64,000 nucleotides of DNA from Serratia sp. PL17. GTDB lineage: Bacteria; Pseudomonadota; Gammaproteobacteria; Enterobacterales; Enterobacteriaceae. Under the pieces are notes generated by a model that did no database searches, was not told where the DNA came from, and saw only the letters and a program-made list of their open reading frames with translations. The position numbers and the translations under genes are program-made. Location of the stretch: contig NZ_JAFIBY010000009.1 in the NCBI RefSeq assembly GCF_017832355.1, forward strand, positions 124,001 to 188,000, in the 5' to 3' direction. The number at the start of each line of letters is the position of its first letter. Position 1 is the stretch's first letter. Of this stretch, positions 53,737 through 62,131 are shown in pieces.

Positions 53737-53865
53737 GCGTCCGGGGCGCGGCCAGCCGCGCCTTTATCCGACCTATCACAACCATCGACGCAACCTTTGC
53801 GACAAACCTGGATCAGGCGTTAAACTCTTACGCTCTTCGATTCACACAATTCATGGAAATCCCAG

Positions 53866-55218
53866 ATGACCAAACATTACGATTATCTAGCAATTGGCGG
53901 CGGCAGCGGCGGCATCGCATCGATCAACCGGGCAGCCATGTATGGCCAGAAATGCGCATTGATTGAAGCCAAAGAACTGGGCGGCACCTGCGTCAACGTG
54001 GGTTGTGTACCGAAAAAAGTCATGTGGCACGCGGCGCAGATCGCCGAGGCCATCCATATGTACGGCCCAGATTACGGCTTCGATACCACCGTCAACGCGT
54101 TTGACTGGAAAAAGCTGGTCGCTAACCGCACCGCGTATATCGACCGTATCCATACGTCTTACGACAACGTGCTCGGCAAAAACAAAGTCGACGTGATCAA
54201 AGGCTTTGCACGCTTTATCGACGCGCACACGGTGGAAGTCAACGGTGAGAAAATCACCGCCGACCATATCCTGATCGCCACCGGCGGCCGCCCGAGCCAC
54301 CCTAATATTCCGGGTGCAGAATACGGTATCGATTCTGATGGCTTCTTCGACCTGGACGCCATGCCAAAACGCGTTGCCATTGTCGGCGCGGGCTATATCG
54401 CGGTGGAAATCGCCGGCGTATTGAACGCACTGGGGGCCGAAACGCACCTGTTCGTGCGTAAACACGCACCGCTGCGCACCTTCGATCCGATGATTGTCGA
54501 CACCCTGGTGGAAGTGATGAACACCGAAGGGCCAAGCCTGCACACCGAATCGGTACCGAAAGCCATCGTCAAAAACGCTGACGGTAGCCTGACGTTGCAG
54601 TTGGAAAACGGCAAGGAATTCACCGTCGACAGCCTGGTATGGGCGATTGGCCGCGAACCTGCGACCGATAACCTGAACCTGGCCGTAACCGGGGTGAAAA
54701 CCAACGAAAAAGGCTATATCGACGTCGATAAATACCAAAATACCAACGTTAAGGGTATTTACGCCGTGGGTGATAACACCGGTGCCGTCGAACTGACGCC
54801 TGTCGCCGTGGCCGCCGGCCGTCGCCTGTCCGAGCGCCTGTTTAACAACAAGCCGGAAGAGCACCTGGATTACAGCAACATCGCTACCGTGGTCTTCAGC
54901 CACCCGCCGATCGGCACCATTGGCCTGACCGAACCGGAAGCGATTGAGAAGTTCGGTGCAGACAACGTGAAAGTGTACAAATCTTCCTTCACCGCCATGT
55001 ACAGCGCCGTAACGCAGCACCGCCAGCCGTGCCGCATGAAACTGGTGTGCGTGGGCAAAGAAGAGAAGATCGTCGGCCTGCACGGTATCGGCTTCGGTAT
55101 GGACGAAATCCTGCAGGGCTTCGCCGTGGCCATTAAGATGGGTGCAACCAAAAAAGACTTCGACAACACCGTCGCGATCCACCCGACCGCCGCGGAAGAG
55201 TTCGTTACCATGCGTTAA
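53866..55218 (+). CDS. gor: Glutathione-disulfide reductase
   Basis: 450-aa cytoplasmic flavoenzyme reducing GSSG with NADPH. FAD motif [15 protein letters not shown], redox-active disulfide C42/C47 ([13 protein letters not shown]), NADPH motif [21 protein letters not shown], and the C-terminal dimer-interface catalytic His in [14 protein letters not shown]. Length and ends equal E. coli Gor. Own terminator downstream. Confidence 0.97.
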   Translation: MTKHYDYLAIGGGSGGIASINRAAMYGQKCALIEAKELGGTCVNVGCVPKKVMWHAAQIAEAIHMYGPDYGFDTTVNAFDWKKLVANRTAYIDRIHTSYDNVLGKNKVDVIKGFARFIDAHTVEVNGEKITADHILIATGGRPSHPNIPGAEYGIDSDGFFDLDAMPKRVAIVGAGYIAVEIAGVLNALGAETHLFVRKHAPLRTFDPMIVDTLVEVMNTEGPSLHTESVPKAIVKNADGSLTLQLENGKEFTVDSLVWAIGREPATDNLNLAVTGVKTNEKGYIDVDKYQNTNVKGIYAVGDNTGAVELTPVAVAAGRRLSERLFNNKPEEHLDYSNIATVVFSHPPIGTIGLTEPEAIEKFGADNVKVYKSSFTAMYSAVTQHRQPCRMKLVCVGKEEKIVGLHGIGFGMDEILQGFAVAIKMGATKKDFDNTVAIHPTAAEEFVTMR

Positions 55219-55240
55219 GCATTAAAAACGGCATAACATC

Positions 55241-55265
55241 AGGCCAGGGTAATTCCTGGCCTTTT
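55241..55265 (+). terminator. Rho-independent terminator after gor
   Basis: AGGCCAGG (55241-55248) pairs with CCTGGCCT (55255-55262) across GTAATT, then TTTCTTTT. Confidence 0.9.
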
Positions 55266-55377
55266 CTTTTCGTGCTCTTTACCATTCCCCTCAACACAAA
55301 CCGTCATTTTCTGCCATTATTTTGCCTGACCACATGGACGGCGCTCATATAAGCACCCGCAACACTGGAGAACACCG

Positions 55378-55872
55378 ATGCTGTTCACTCTTTTTAAAAA
55401 CTTCACGCTGGCACTTTTTTCGCTGGCGATCGTCCAATCCAGCGCACTCAGTTTTACTTTGGAGGTTGCGGGAGACATCCAAAATACGACCGATCCGGTA
55501 AAGAAAAGCTATCTTTTTACCGATAAACAACTGTTGGCAATGCCGGTGCACAGCATCACCACGTCAACCTCTTGGACGCCCCAAAGAAAGTTTGAAGGGA
55601 TTGCCGTCGCGGACATTTTGGCCCGGGTTGGCGCCAAGGGCAGTACGCTGACGTTTTATGCGTTAAACGATTATTACATCGACGTCCCGCTGTCTGACGT
55701 TGAGAAATACAATATGATTTTGGCCTACAAGATGGACGGCGAAATGCTGAAGATCAGAAACTTCGGACCGCTGTTTTTGGTTTATCCCAGGGATGCCGCT
55801 GGGCCTGAGTTGAACTCCCCGCTCTACAACTCACGCTTTATCTGGCAAGTGGACAGGATCGTGATTAAATGA
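55378..55872 (+). CDS. Secreted molybdopterin-binding-fold protein lacking the Moco cysteine
   Basis: 164-aa protein with a signal peptide (MLFTLFKNFTLALFSLAIVQSSALS). The mature part (FTLEVAGDIQNTTD ... TDKQLLAMPVHSITTSTSWTPQRKFEGIAVADILARVG ... YPRDAAGPELN) follows the sulfite-oxidase Moco-binding domain pattern, but it contains no cysteine. The Cys that ligates molybdenum is replaced by Ser/Thr in the ITTSTSW segment, so redox catalysis is unlikely. The stop overlaps the start of a membrane hybrid histidine kinase by 4 bp (ATGA), pointing to a periplasmic sensory accessory protein. The function is inferred from context. Confidence 0.72.
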   Translation: MLFTLFKNFTLALFSLAIVQSSALSFTLEVAGDIQNTTDPVKKSYLFTDKQLLAMPVHSITTSTSWTPQRKFEGIAVADILARVGAKGSTLTFYALNDYYIDVPLSDVEKYNMILAYKMDGEMLKIRNFGPLFLVYPRDAAGPELNSPLYNSRFIWQVDRIVIK

Positions 55873-57650
55873 AATTCACAGGGTTTAAAAACAACAGCAG
55901 GCTGGCAATACCGGCTATTTTTGCTGCCCTTTTCCTGGTTGCCTCCGCGGTGACGCTGTATTACTACAGCGCAACGCTGTCCAAAAAAGGGTTGTATGCT
56001 ATTGCCGGCACGCAGGAAAATTATTCTTGGTCGATCGCCAAATTTGCTATCAAGCTTGCCGAATTTGAAACGCTGGTCGAACAGCAGAAAAACGCACCAC
56101 AGGTCGATAGCGAAGATCTGCGTCTCAAATTTGAAATCCTTTATTCCCGTTTCTACGTGTTGGAAACGGTGTCTGAGTCGACACAACCTCTGTATGCCGA
56201 ACCGGGCTACCCCGAGGTTGTCGCACATATGCGCCAGAAAATGGATCAGATTGATAATTTGCTGAACAGCCCGAAGATTGATTTCTCACTCATTTCGCAG
56301 GCCATGAGGCAAATCAAGCCCTACTCGATTGAAATGGCCAACCTGACCGATCACGCAGAAGTGAAGCAGCGCACCGCCGCCTACGAAGACTATATCGAAA
56401 AACGACACATCATTTTTTATGGTCTGGTGATCGTGATGTTTTCAGTGATTGCGCTTATTGCCATTACGCTGATTATGTTCCGCCAGCAGCGCCTGACCAT
56501 CCGGCAACAAGCCAAAGCAATAGAAGCGGAGAAAGCCACCCGCACCAAGAATGCCTTTCTGGGCGCCATTGGCCACGAGTTACGCACATCGCTGCAGAGC
56601 ATTATGTCTGCCATTGACGTGCTGGTGAATACCAAGGTGTCGGCCGAACATGCGGATACTTTCCAACGGTTGGAGATTGCCGCACAGCAAATTGAAAGCC
56701 AGATGAAAGACCTCACCGATTATGCCCATTTGGACAGCGGCATGATGGAGCTGCGTCTCGCACCGTTTGACGCTCAACGGCTGATCGAAGACACGGCGCA
56801 TGAAATCGAGACGCTCAGCCAGGAAGAACAGGTGACGCTGTTGTGCGAAATTGAATGCGGTCATCTGCAGATACATTCCGATCCGCTGCGCATCAGGCAG
56901 ATTATCGTCAACCTGCTGACTAACGCGTTCAAATATACCGAAAGCGGCACCATCACGCTGCACAGTTGCCTGCGACGCCAGCCCACGGGTAATTCATTGA
57001 TTATTGAAGTGACTGATACCGGTATTGGTATTGAAAAGGAGATGCTTGACCAAATATTCAGGCCCTTCACTCAATTGGATCAATCTCATACCCGCCAGTA
57101 TGGCGGCGTAGGCATGGGATTAGCGATTGTGCATGGGCTGGTGACGCTGCTCAATGGCACGATCACTGTCTACAGCGAGATCAAAAAAGGCAGTACCTTT
57201 ATCGTCAGTATTCCCGTCGACATTACCGACGACGAGGAGCAAGGCGAAAAACTGCCGCACCAGCGCGGCCTGATGGACAAGCAGCAACATATTTTAGTGG
57301 TGGATGACAATAAATCCGTGAGCGACGCCTTTGCCGCGCTGCTGGACAAACTGGGCTATCAACATGAACTGTGCAATTCACCCGAACGTGCGCTGCAAAA
57401 GTTGCTTAGACGTCCTTACGACGCGTTGCTGTTAGACCTGCAAATGCCGGGTATTGATGGCGCTGCGTTGGCGAAACAACTGCGTAGCCAGCGTGGGCCC
57501 AATCGTCATATTCCGATTGTTGGCATCAGCGCCTATACCCCGGAGCAGCTGTCTGCCGAGCAGCGGGCGCTGTTCGACAGCTATTTAATGAAGCCAGTAC
57601 GGCTTGACGCCTTGTCAACAACGCTGGCTTCACTGCTCGTTAAAGATTAA
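55869..57650 (+). CDS. Hybrid histidine kinase with periplasmic sensor domain
   Basis: 593-aa inner-membrane sensor. Membrane helix about 12-34, an all-helical periplasmic domain (about 35-178), helix about 180-205, HisKA with H236 (GAIGHELRTSLQS), HATPase (NLLTNAFKYTESG, DTGIGIEKEML, VGMGLAIVHGL) and C-terminal receiver with D523 (LLLDLQMPG). There is no HPt domain, so phosphotransfer must end at its own receiver or at another protein. It is translationally coupled to the secreted Moco-fold protein and ends 11 bp inside the convergent HTH-receiver gene, its likely partner. Confidence 0.9.
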   Translation: MKFTGFKNNSRLAIPAIFAALFLVASAVTLYYYSATLSKKGLYAIAGTQENYSWSIAKFAIKLAEFETLVEQQKNAPQVDSEDLRLKFEILYSRFYVLETVSESTQPLYAEPGYPEVVAHMRQKMDQIDNLLNSPKIDFSLISQAMRQIKPYSIEMANLTDHAEVKQRTAAYEDYIEKRHIIFYGLVIVMFSVIALIAITLIMFRQQRLTIRQQAKAIEAEKATRTKNAFLGAIGHELRTSLQSIMSAIDVLVNTKVSAEHADTFQRLEIAAQQIESQMKDLTDYAHLDSGMMELRLAPFDAQRLIEDTAHEIETLSQEEQVTLLCEIECGHLQIHSDPLRIRQIIVNLLTNAFKYTESGTITLHSCLRRQPTGNSLIIEVTDTGIGIEKEMLDQIFRPFTQLDQSHTRQYGGVGMGLAIVHGLVTLLNGTITVYSEIKKGSTFIVSIPVDITDDEEQGEKLPHQRGLMDKQQHILVVDDNKSVSDAFAALLDKLGYQHELCNSPERALQKLLRRPYDALLLDLQMPGIDGAALAKQLRSQRGPNRHIPIVGISAYTPEQLSAEQRALFDSYLMKPVRLDALSTTLASLLVKD

Positions 57651-58491
57651 AACACCGCAACAGTGCGGCTTCAATGACATGGAGCCGCACGGGTTTTTCA
57701 TACGGCCCCAATACGTCATAGTCACGCATCGCCCTGGCGATTTCGGATTCGCGCTGATCGGTCCCCAATTGGCCCGTGAGCACCAGAACCGGCGCATCCG
57801 GGTTGTCCGAAGCACGGATGGTTTCGATGCATCGCACCACCGTTTCCTGGCCAATCAACCAGTCGACCACATAACCATCGAACAGACTTTGTTGCAGCGC
57901 CAAACAGAAACTGCTGACATCGTAAAAAGCGACGGCATGGAAACCACGCCCGTTAAGGTATTTTGTCAGTTCGTCAGCGGCCTGGTGTGAGTCGTCGAGT
58001 ACCGCAATGCTTAACCGCTCGTCTTCAACGGCAGCAGGACGGAGCTCAATCAGCTCCACACAATACCGTTGCCCTTGCGGTGCATCATCTGAACGATAAA
58101 GACACCACTGACCAGCCTGTTGTAACGCGACATATTCCGATGTCCGCCCGCCAACCAACTCATGACCGATATAGCCAACGCAGGCTAATTCCACACCGCC
58201 AACATAAAAGATGGCATCCCGTGCAATAGTTTGTGCAGAGATGTCATGTTCTGTACCCGTATCCACTATCGCTGCCGGGCTTTCCCCTAATGCCGCCGCG
58301 ACGTGGCTAATTTGTTCCAGCGTCCAAGGGCTTTGGCCCTTCAGCTTACGATGTGCATGTGAAAAACTGAGATCCAGAATCCGACTGAGCTCTTTCGCAT
58401 GCTGACGCTTACCAATCCCATAATGTACAAACAGTTCCCTAACCCGGTTTGCAATCGACTGTGAATCGAATTTCTGGTGATTATTATCCAT
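57640..58491 (-). CDS. BetR-type HTH protein with C-terminal receiver domain
   Basis: 283-aa cytoplasmic protein with domains in the reverse of the usual order. The N-terminal HTH (about 10-75: VRELFVHYGIGKRQHAKELSRILDLSFSHAHRKLKGQ pattern) is of the BetR type, followed by a middle region (about 85-165) and a receiver (about 170-283) with phosphoacceptor D210 (YVVDWLIG), the Thr in VLTGQLG and Lys in GPYEKPVR. It converges on and overlaps the hybrid kinase gene by 11 bp, an arrangement that argues for one signalling unit. Targets unknown. Confidence 0.8.
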   Translation of the reverse strand: MDNNHQKFDSQSIANRVRELFVHYGIGKRQHAKELSRILDLSFSHAHRKLKGQSPWTLEQISHVAAALGESPAAIVDTGTEHDISAQTIARDAIFYVGGVELACVGYIGHELVGGRTSEYVALQQAGQWCLYRSDDAPQGQRYCVELIELRPAAVEDERLSIAVLDDSHQAADELTKYLNGRGFHAVAFYDVSSFCLALQQSLFDGYVVDWLIGQETVVRCIETIRASDNPDAPVLVLTGQLGTDQRESEIARAMRDYDVLGPYEKPVRLHVIEAALLRCFNL

Positions 58492-58809
58492 TTTTTCCTT
58501 CGATTTTTTTTTGCTGTTTTTTCAGTCGTTTTCGTACTTGCCGTGCAAAAAAAGCGCTCAAAAACTGGTATATCATACAATGTACAATCTAAACATTGCT
58601 TGACATACCACATTATATAGTCAAACATGGTACCAGAAGAGACACACAGCAACACCACAATAAAAATATAACAACAGTAAAATCGCACCACCAAATAATC
58701 ATAATGACACCAGGGAAAGCTCGTTTCGGTTGTTACTCTGAGAGAATGTATGCACCAGACTCTCTCCGAAATATGGGCCGTAAGCGCTAATCTGTTTTAC
58801 CCGCATTTG

Positions 58810-58839
58810 AACCGGGATCCGCAAGGGTCCCGGTTTTTT
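58810..58839 (+). terminator. Rho-independent terminator without an upstream annotated gene
   Basis: AACCGGGATCC (58810-58820) pairs with GGGTCCCGGTT (58825-58835), one G-U wobble, loop GCAA, followed by TTTT. Strong terminator in the forward direction. Confidence 0.85.
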
Positions 58840-58910
58840 CTTGCCTTTTTTACCCTAAGACGACGAGAGATAAACCTGCGCCCTTCTGAGCATGAGCGGT
58901 TAATTCATGC

Positions 58911-58940
58911 AAAAAAGGGGGCCAGCAAGCTGACCCCCTT
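58911..58940 (-). terminator. Rho-independent terminator of the first autotransporter gene
   Basis: Read on the reverse strand, AAGGGGGTCAGC pairs with GCTGGCCCCCTT (one G-U wobble) around a tiny TT turn and is followed by TTTT, 21 bp after the autotransporter stop codon. Confidence 0.85.
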
Positions 58941-58961
58941 ATGACCACTCAGGTAAAAGGA

Positions 58962-61900
58962 TTAGAAGCGCCAGGTAAAACCGGCGTTAACGCTGTTGTC
59001 CTGGTAGTTTTGCGACAGCAGACCGCCATAGCCCAGCGACAGGGTAGCGTTCTTGTTCACCGCCACTTCTGCACTGGCCTTCAGCACCGCACCGTCACGC
59101 GATGCCGACACGCTGTTCACCACAAACGGGGAACTGCCGCCGTTGAATCTCAGCCCGGTACCGCGATCCAGATCCCCGTACTGATGCTGCCAACCCAGTT
59201 CGCTGCGCAGCGCCACCGACGTGGTTTTGCTCGCCTGCCACTCGGTATCCGCACGCAGACCCAGCGTTGATACCGTGGCGTCGGTGTGCTGTTTGTCGCC
59301 GTGCAATGCCGCCGCCCCGCCGTCTTCCGCGATACCGTTGTTCTGGAAGTTGATGTACGCCAGGTTGGCGAACGGCTCCAGATTGACCCAGCCCGCCTTC
59401 ACGCTGTAACCCGCTTCGGCAAACACCTGCTCCGTGCGTGCACTGTATTGCGCGGTTTCACGATCTGACTGCATGCCGTAATTGACCGAGCGTGAGGTGT
59501 CGAAGCGGTGCCAGGTGTAACCCCCGCCGGCACGCAGCGCCAGTTCACCGAACTGTTTGCCGCCGTACACCGCCAAGTGGTAGTTGTCGCTGTCCGCGTT
59601 CGAGCCGTAGCCGCCGTCCAGTGACGTCCGGGTGTAGCCCGTTGCCACCCCAAGCCGCCATTCATCCGCCAGCGCCGAGTCCAGCCCCACCAGCACGCCG
59701 TAGGTCGATGCCTGATAACCCGTGGCATTGGCATCACCCGACGCATGGTCCCAGGCGCCCAGCAGCTGCGCCCAGGCACCGCCGTCGTCGTCCGCCTTGA
59801 TGTCTGGTGAGGTTGCCAACCCTTCTGCCTGACGCAGGCGGCCGTTCAATGCATCACGCAGGTAACGGCTGTCGTTAACCTGTGCCGAGGCGATGTCCGC
59901 GTGAATTTGCCCCGACAGCTGGCGGAAGGCCTGACGGGCCTCCCCGGCTGAACCGGCATTCAGGATGCTCTCGAACACCGGGTTGCCCGCCGCCAGCGCG
60001 TCTGCCGCTGCCGCCACTGCACGCTCGTTTTGCGTTTGCGCCACGCTGGCAAAGGAGGTGTCGTTACGGCCGACGCTCAGCGTGACCTGATTCGGTTGGT
60101 AAGTCAGGCCGGTGCCGAGGAACAGGTAATTTGGCACCACCGTATCAAACCGCCCGCTGACGCCCTGCTGGGCGGTCAGGATGTTGTACTGCTGGCCGAG
60201 CAGGCTACGGACGTCACTTTGCGACAGCAGGTTGGTGCTGTTCTCCAGCGAGACCGCGACTTCACCGCCGCCGATCGTCGCCGATCCGCTGCTTTGGATC
60301 CGATCGCTCTGGCCGTTCGGTGCCACTTCCACCGCGTAGCGCGAACCCGGTTCGAAGCTGACGTTATTCGTCACATTCAAGGTGCCGATCGAGTTGCCGG
60401 GTGCCACGGTGCCGCCACTGCGCGCGGTCAATGAGCCCACCGTACCAGAACCGCCCAGTACGCCGGCGTTTTGCACCCTAACGTCCGACGTGACAGAACC
60501 GTTAATCGCCAGCAGACCGGTATTGACCCACGTTGGACCGGTGTAGGTGTTGGTACCGGTCAACACCAGTGCCCCCTGACCTTCCTTCGTCAGGCCGCCG
60601 TGGCCGTGAATATCGTTGGAGTACACTTCCACCGAACAATGGTAGTCATCACAAATACGCGCCTGCAGCGTGCCGCGATCGATCTCAGCTCCTTGGCCTG
60701 GAATGTTGGCGATAAACTGCGAGGAACCATACGCAACCCCTGTCGGATCCGGAATGCGGAATTCTTCAGGAATATCTTCGACGGTGTAGAACATCCCTGG
60801 CCCATTAATCGCCTTGCCCAGGTTGATCATCCCCCAGCCGTACAGCGCATCGATGCCCGGAGCGCCCATATCGGTCGCGGTGGTTTTCAGCACGTCGGCA
60901 ATTTGCGCTGACGTCATGTACGGGAAACGTTGGAGTAATACAGCAACCGCACCGGTTACGTGTGGCGTCGCCATTGAGGTGCCGTTCTTATTGCCATAGT
61001 CAGAGACCAACTGATGAGGATCTGAACCGTTGGCCACGGTGCTGTAGATTTTACTGCCCGGCGACGAGACGCAGAAACTGGCGGTATAGCCACAGCGTGA
61101 AGAGAAGCTGCTGATGGTATAAGGCACAGTGTTGGTGGAAGCATCATCCTGCGCGACGCTGGCAACAGACAGCCAGTTAGGCGCAATATCCGGCACAAAA
61201 TAGGCCAAGCCGCTGATCACATCCGGTTGGTTGTAGTTACCGTCGTTACCGGCAGCGAACAACACCAGAATGTTTTTACGGGCGGCGTCAATCGCGCCCT
61301 GATAACCCGCTCCCGCCAGGCTACCCAGCAAAGGTTTCACCTGATCAAACTGTTCCTGTGCATCTTTTAGCTCGAAATGCAGGGCATCCGGTTTTTTGCC
61401 ATTATCCGAAAGGAAATCCGGAATACTGACCCCCCAGCTGTTGTTGATCACCCGTACGCCGCTTTTGATCATCGCCTGCCAACCCGCATTGGTCACGCTG
61501 CCATCCAGCCCGAGGAACTCGCCATAGGCCGGGCCGTCATTGTCGTTATCAACACTGATGATCTGTGAGTCAAACGCCACGCCGTGCATGCCGGTTCCGT
61601 CACGGTTAGCCCCGCTGATGCCGGCCACGTGTACACCGTGATTGCTCAGCAGGCCTTGAGTACCACTGTAGAAGTGGAAGGTTCCATCGAAGTAGAAACG
61701 ATCCCCGGCCTTAATCCCATCACGGTGCGGATCGGTATAGGCGCGGTAACCCTCGGTAACCACATTCACCAGCTTGCCGTCACCCGCAAATTCAGGGTGT
61801 TTGTTCACTGGGGTATCGAAGATCCCCACCTTTTGCCCTTTACCGGTATAACCTGCCGCATAGGCTTCATCAGCGTGGATCGCCCCCAACCCCCAGTTCG

Positions 61901-62063
61901 CCTTGAATTCATCGCTGCGCCAGCTGGCTGGATCGCCCAACTTACCCCCTTCCGTATAAGGCGCGGCCTGTACACCTCCGGCTGCCAGCAACGCACACAA
62001 TAGGGCGTTCAGTTTCCACGTCGGCGCCAACACCGGTTTATTCTTTCCTGTAGCTTGCTTCAT
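58962..62063 (-). CDS. Autotransporter subtilisin-like serine protease (Serratia Ssp family)
   Basis: 1033-aa type Va secreted protease. The signal peptide ends near GGVQAAPYTEGG. S8 domain about 50-425 with catalytic D83 (VGIFDTPVN), H142 (NHGVHVAG) and S363 (GTSMATPHV). Then a passenger-associated repeat GNTYTGPTWVNTGLLAINGSV (autotransporter strand), the helical linker, and the C-terminal beta-barrel (about 760-1033) ending in the aromatic residue of AGFTWRF. All catalytic residues are present. Closest known relatives are the Serratia marcescens extracellular serine protease and its Ssp-h1/h2 homologues. A second copy lies 68 bp upstream on the same strand. Confidence 0.94.
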   Translation of the reverse strand: MKQATGKNKPVLAPTWKLNALLCALLAAGGVQAAPYTEGGKLGDPASWRSDEFKANWGLGAIHADEAYAAGYTGKGQKVGIFDTPVNKHPEFAGDGKLVNVVTEGYRAYTDPHRDGIKAGDRFYFDGTFHFYSGTQGLLSNHGVHVAGISGANRDGTGMHGVAFDSQIISVDNDNDGPAYGEFLGLDGSVTNAGWQAMIKSGVRVINNSWGVSIPDFLSDNGKKPDALHFELKDAQEQFDQVKPLLGSLAGAGYQGAIDAARKNILVLFAAGNDGNYNQPDVISGLAYFVPDIAPNWLSVASVAQDDASTNTVPYTISSFSSRCGYTASFCVSSPGSKIYSTVANGSDPHQLVSDYGNKNGTSMATPHVTGAVAVLLQRFPYMTSAQIADVLKTTATDMGAPGIDALYGWGMINLGKAINGPGMFYTVEDIPEEFRIPDPTGVAYGSSQFIANIPGQGAEIDRGTLQARICDDYHCSVEVYSNDIHGHGGLTKEGQGALVLTGTNTYTGPTWVNTGLLAINGSVTSDVRVQNAGVLGGSGTVGSLTARSGGTVAPGNSIGTLNVTNNVSFEPGSRYAVEVAPNGQSDRIQSSGSATIGGGEVAVSLENSTNLLSQSDVRSLLGQQYNILTAQQGVSGRFDTVVPNYLFLGTGLTYQPNQVTLSVGRNDTSFASVAQTQNERAVAAAADALAAGNPVFESILNAGSAGEARQAFRQLSGQIHADIASAQVNDSRYLRDALNGRLRQAEGLATSPDIKADDDGGAWAQLLGAWDHASGDANATGYQASTYGVLVGLDSALADEWRLGVATGYTRTSLDGGYGSNADSDNYHLAVYGGKQFGELALRAGGGYTWHRFDTSRSVNYGMQSDRETAQYSARTEQVFAEAGYSVKAGWVNLEPFANLAYINFQNNGIAEDGGAAALHGDKQHTDATVSTLGLRADTEWQASKTTSVALRSELGWQHQYGDLDRGTGLRFNGGSSPFVVNSVSASRDGAVLKASAEVAVNKNATLSLGYGGLLSQNYQDNSVNAGFTWRF

Positions 62064-62131
62064 TCCCTTATCCTTTTTGTTTTAGTCAAACCGCCACCCA
62101 GTGAGGCGGTTTGTCCCTCAGTTTTTTAAGA

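Larger units (their letters stand above)
58492..58961. other. Gene-free interval with forward-strand terminator, candidate small RNA
   Basis: 470 bp without a convincing protein gene. It is A/T-rich near the BetR-type gene start and contains TTGACA at 58600-58605 and a Rho-independent terminator on the forward strand at 58810-58839. No forward gene precedes that terminator, so a small RNA from roughly 58640 to 58839 is possible. GAGAGA (58740-58745) and TCTCTC (58761-58766) could pair upstream. Confidence 0.4.

Noticed and set aside
53887-55182. Long reverse-strand open frame opposite gor
   Set aside because: It mirrors the gor codon pattern, has no ribosome-binding site or recognisable domain, and gor is unambiguous.
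55378-55872. Active molybdoenzyme (MsrP/YedY-type) annotation
   Set aside because: The mature protein contains no cysteine, so the molybdenum thiolate ligand is missing, and no heme-membrane partner gene is adjacent.
58596-58790. 64-codon forward frame in the interval before the proteases
   Set aside because: No ribosome-binding site, His/Arg-rich composition and no known family; the forward terminator downstream is better explained by a possible small RNA.
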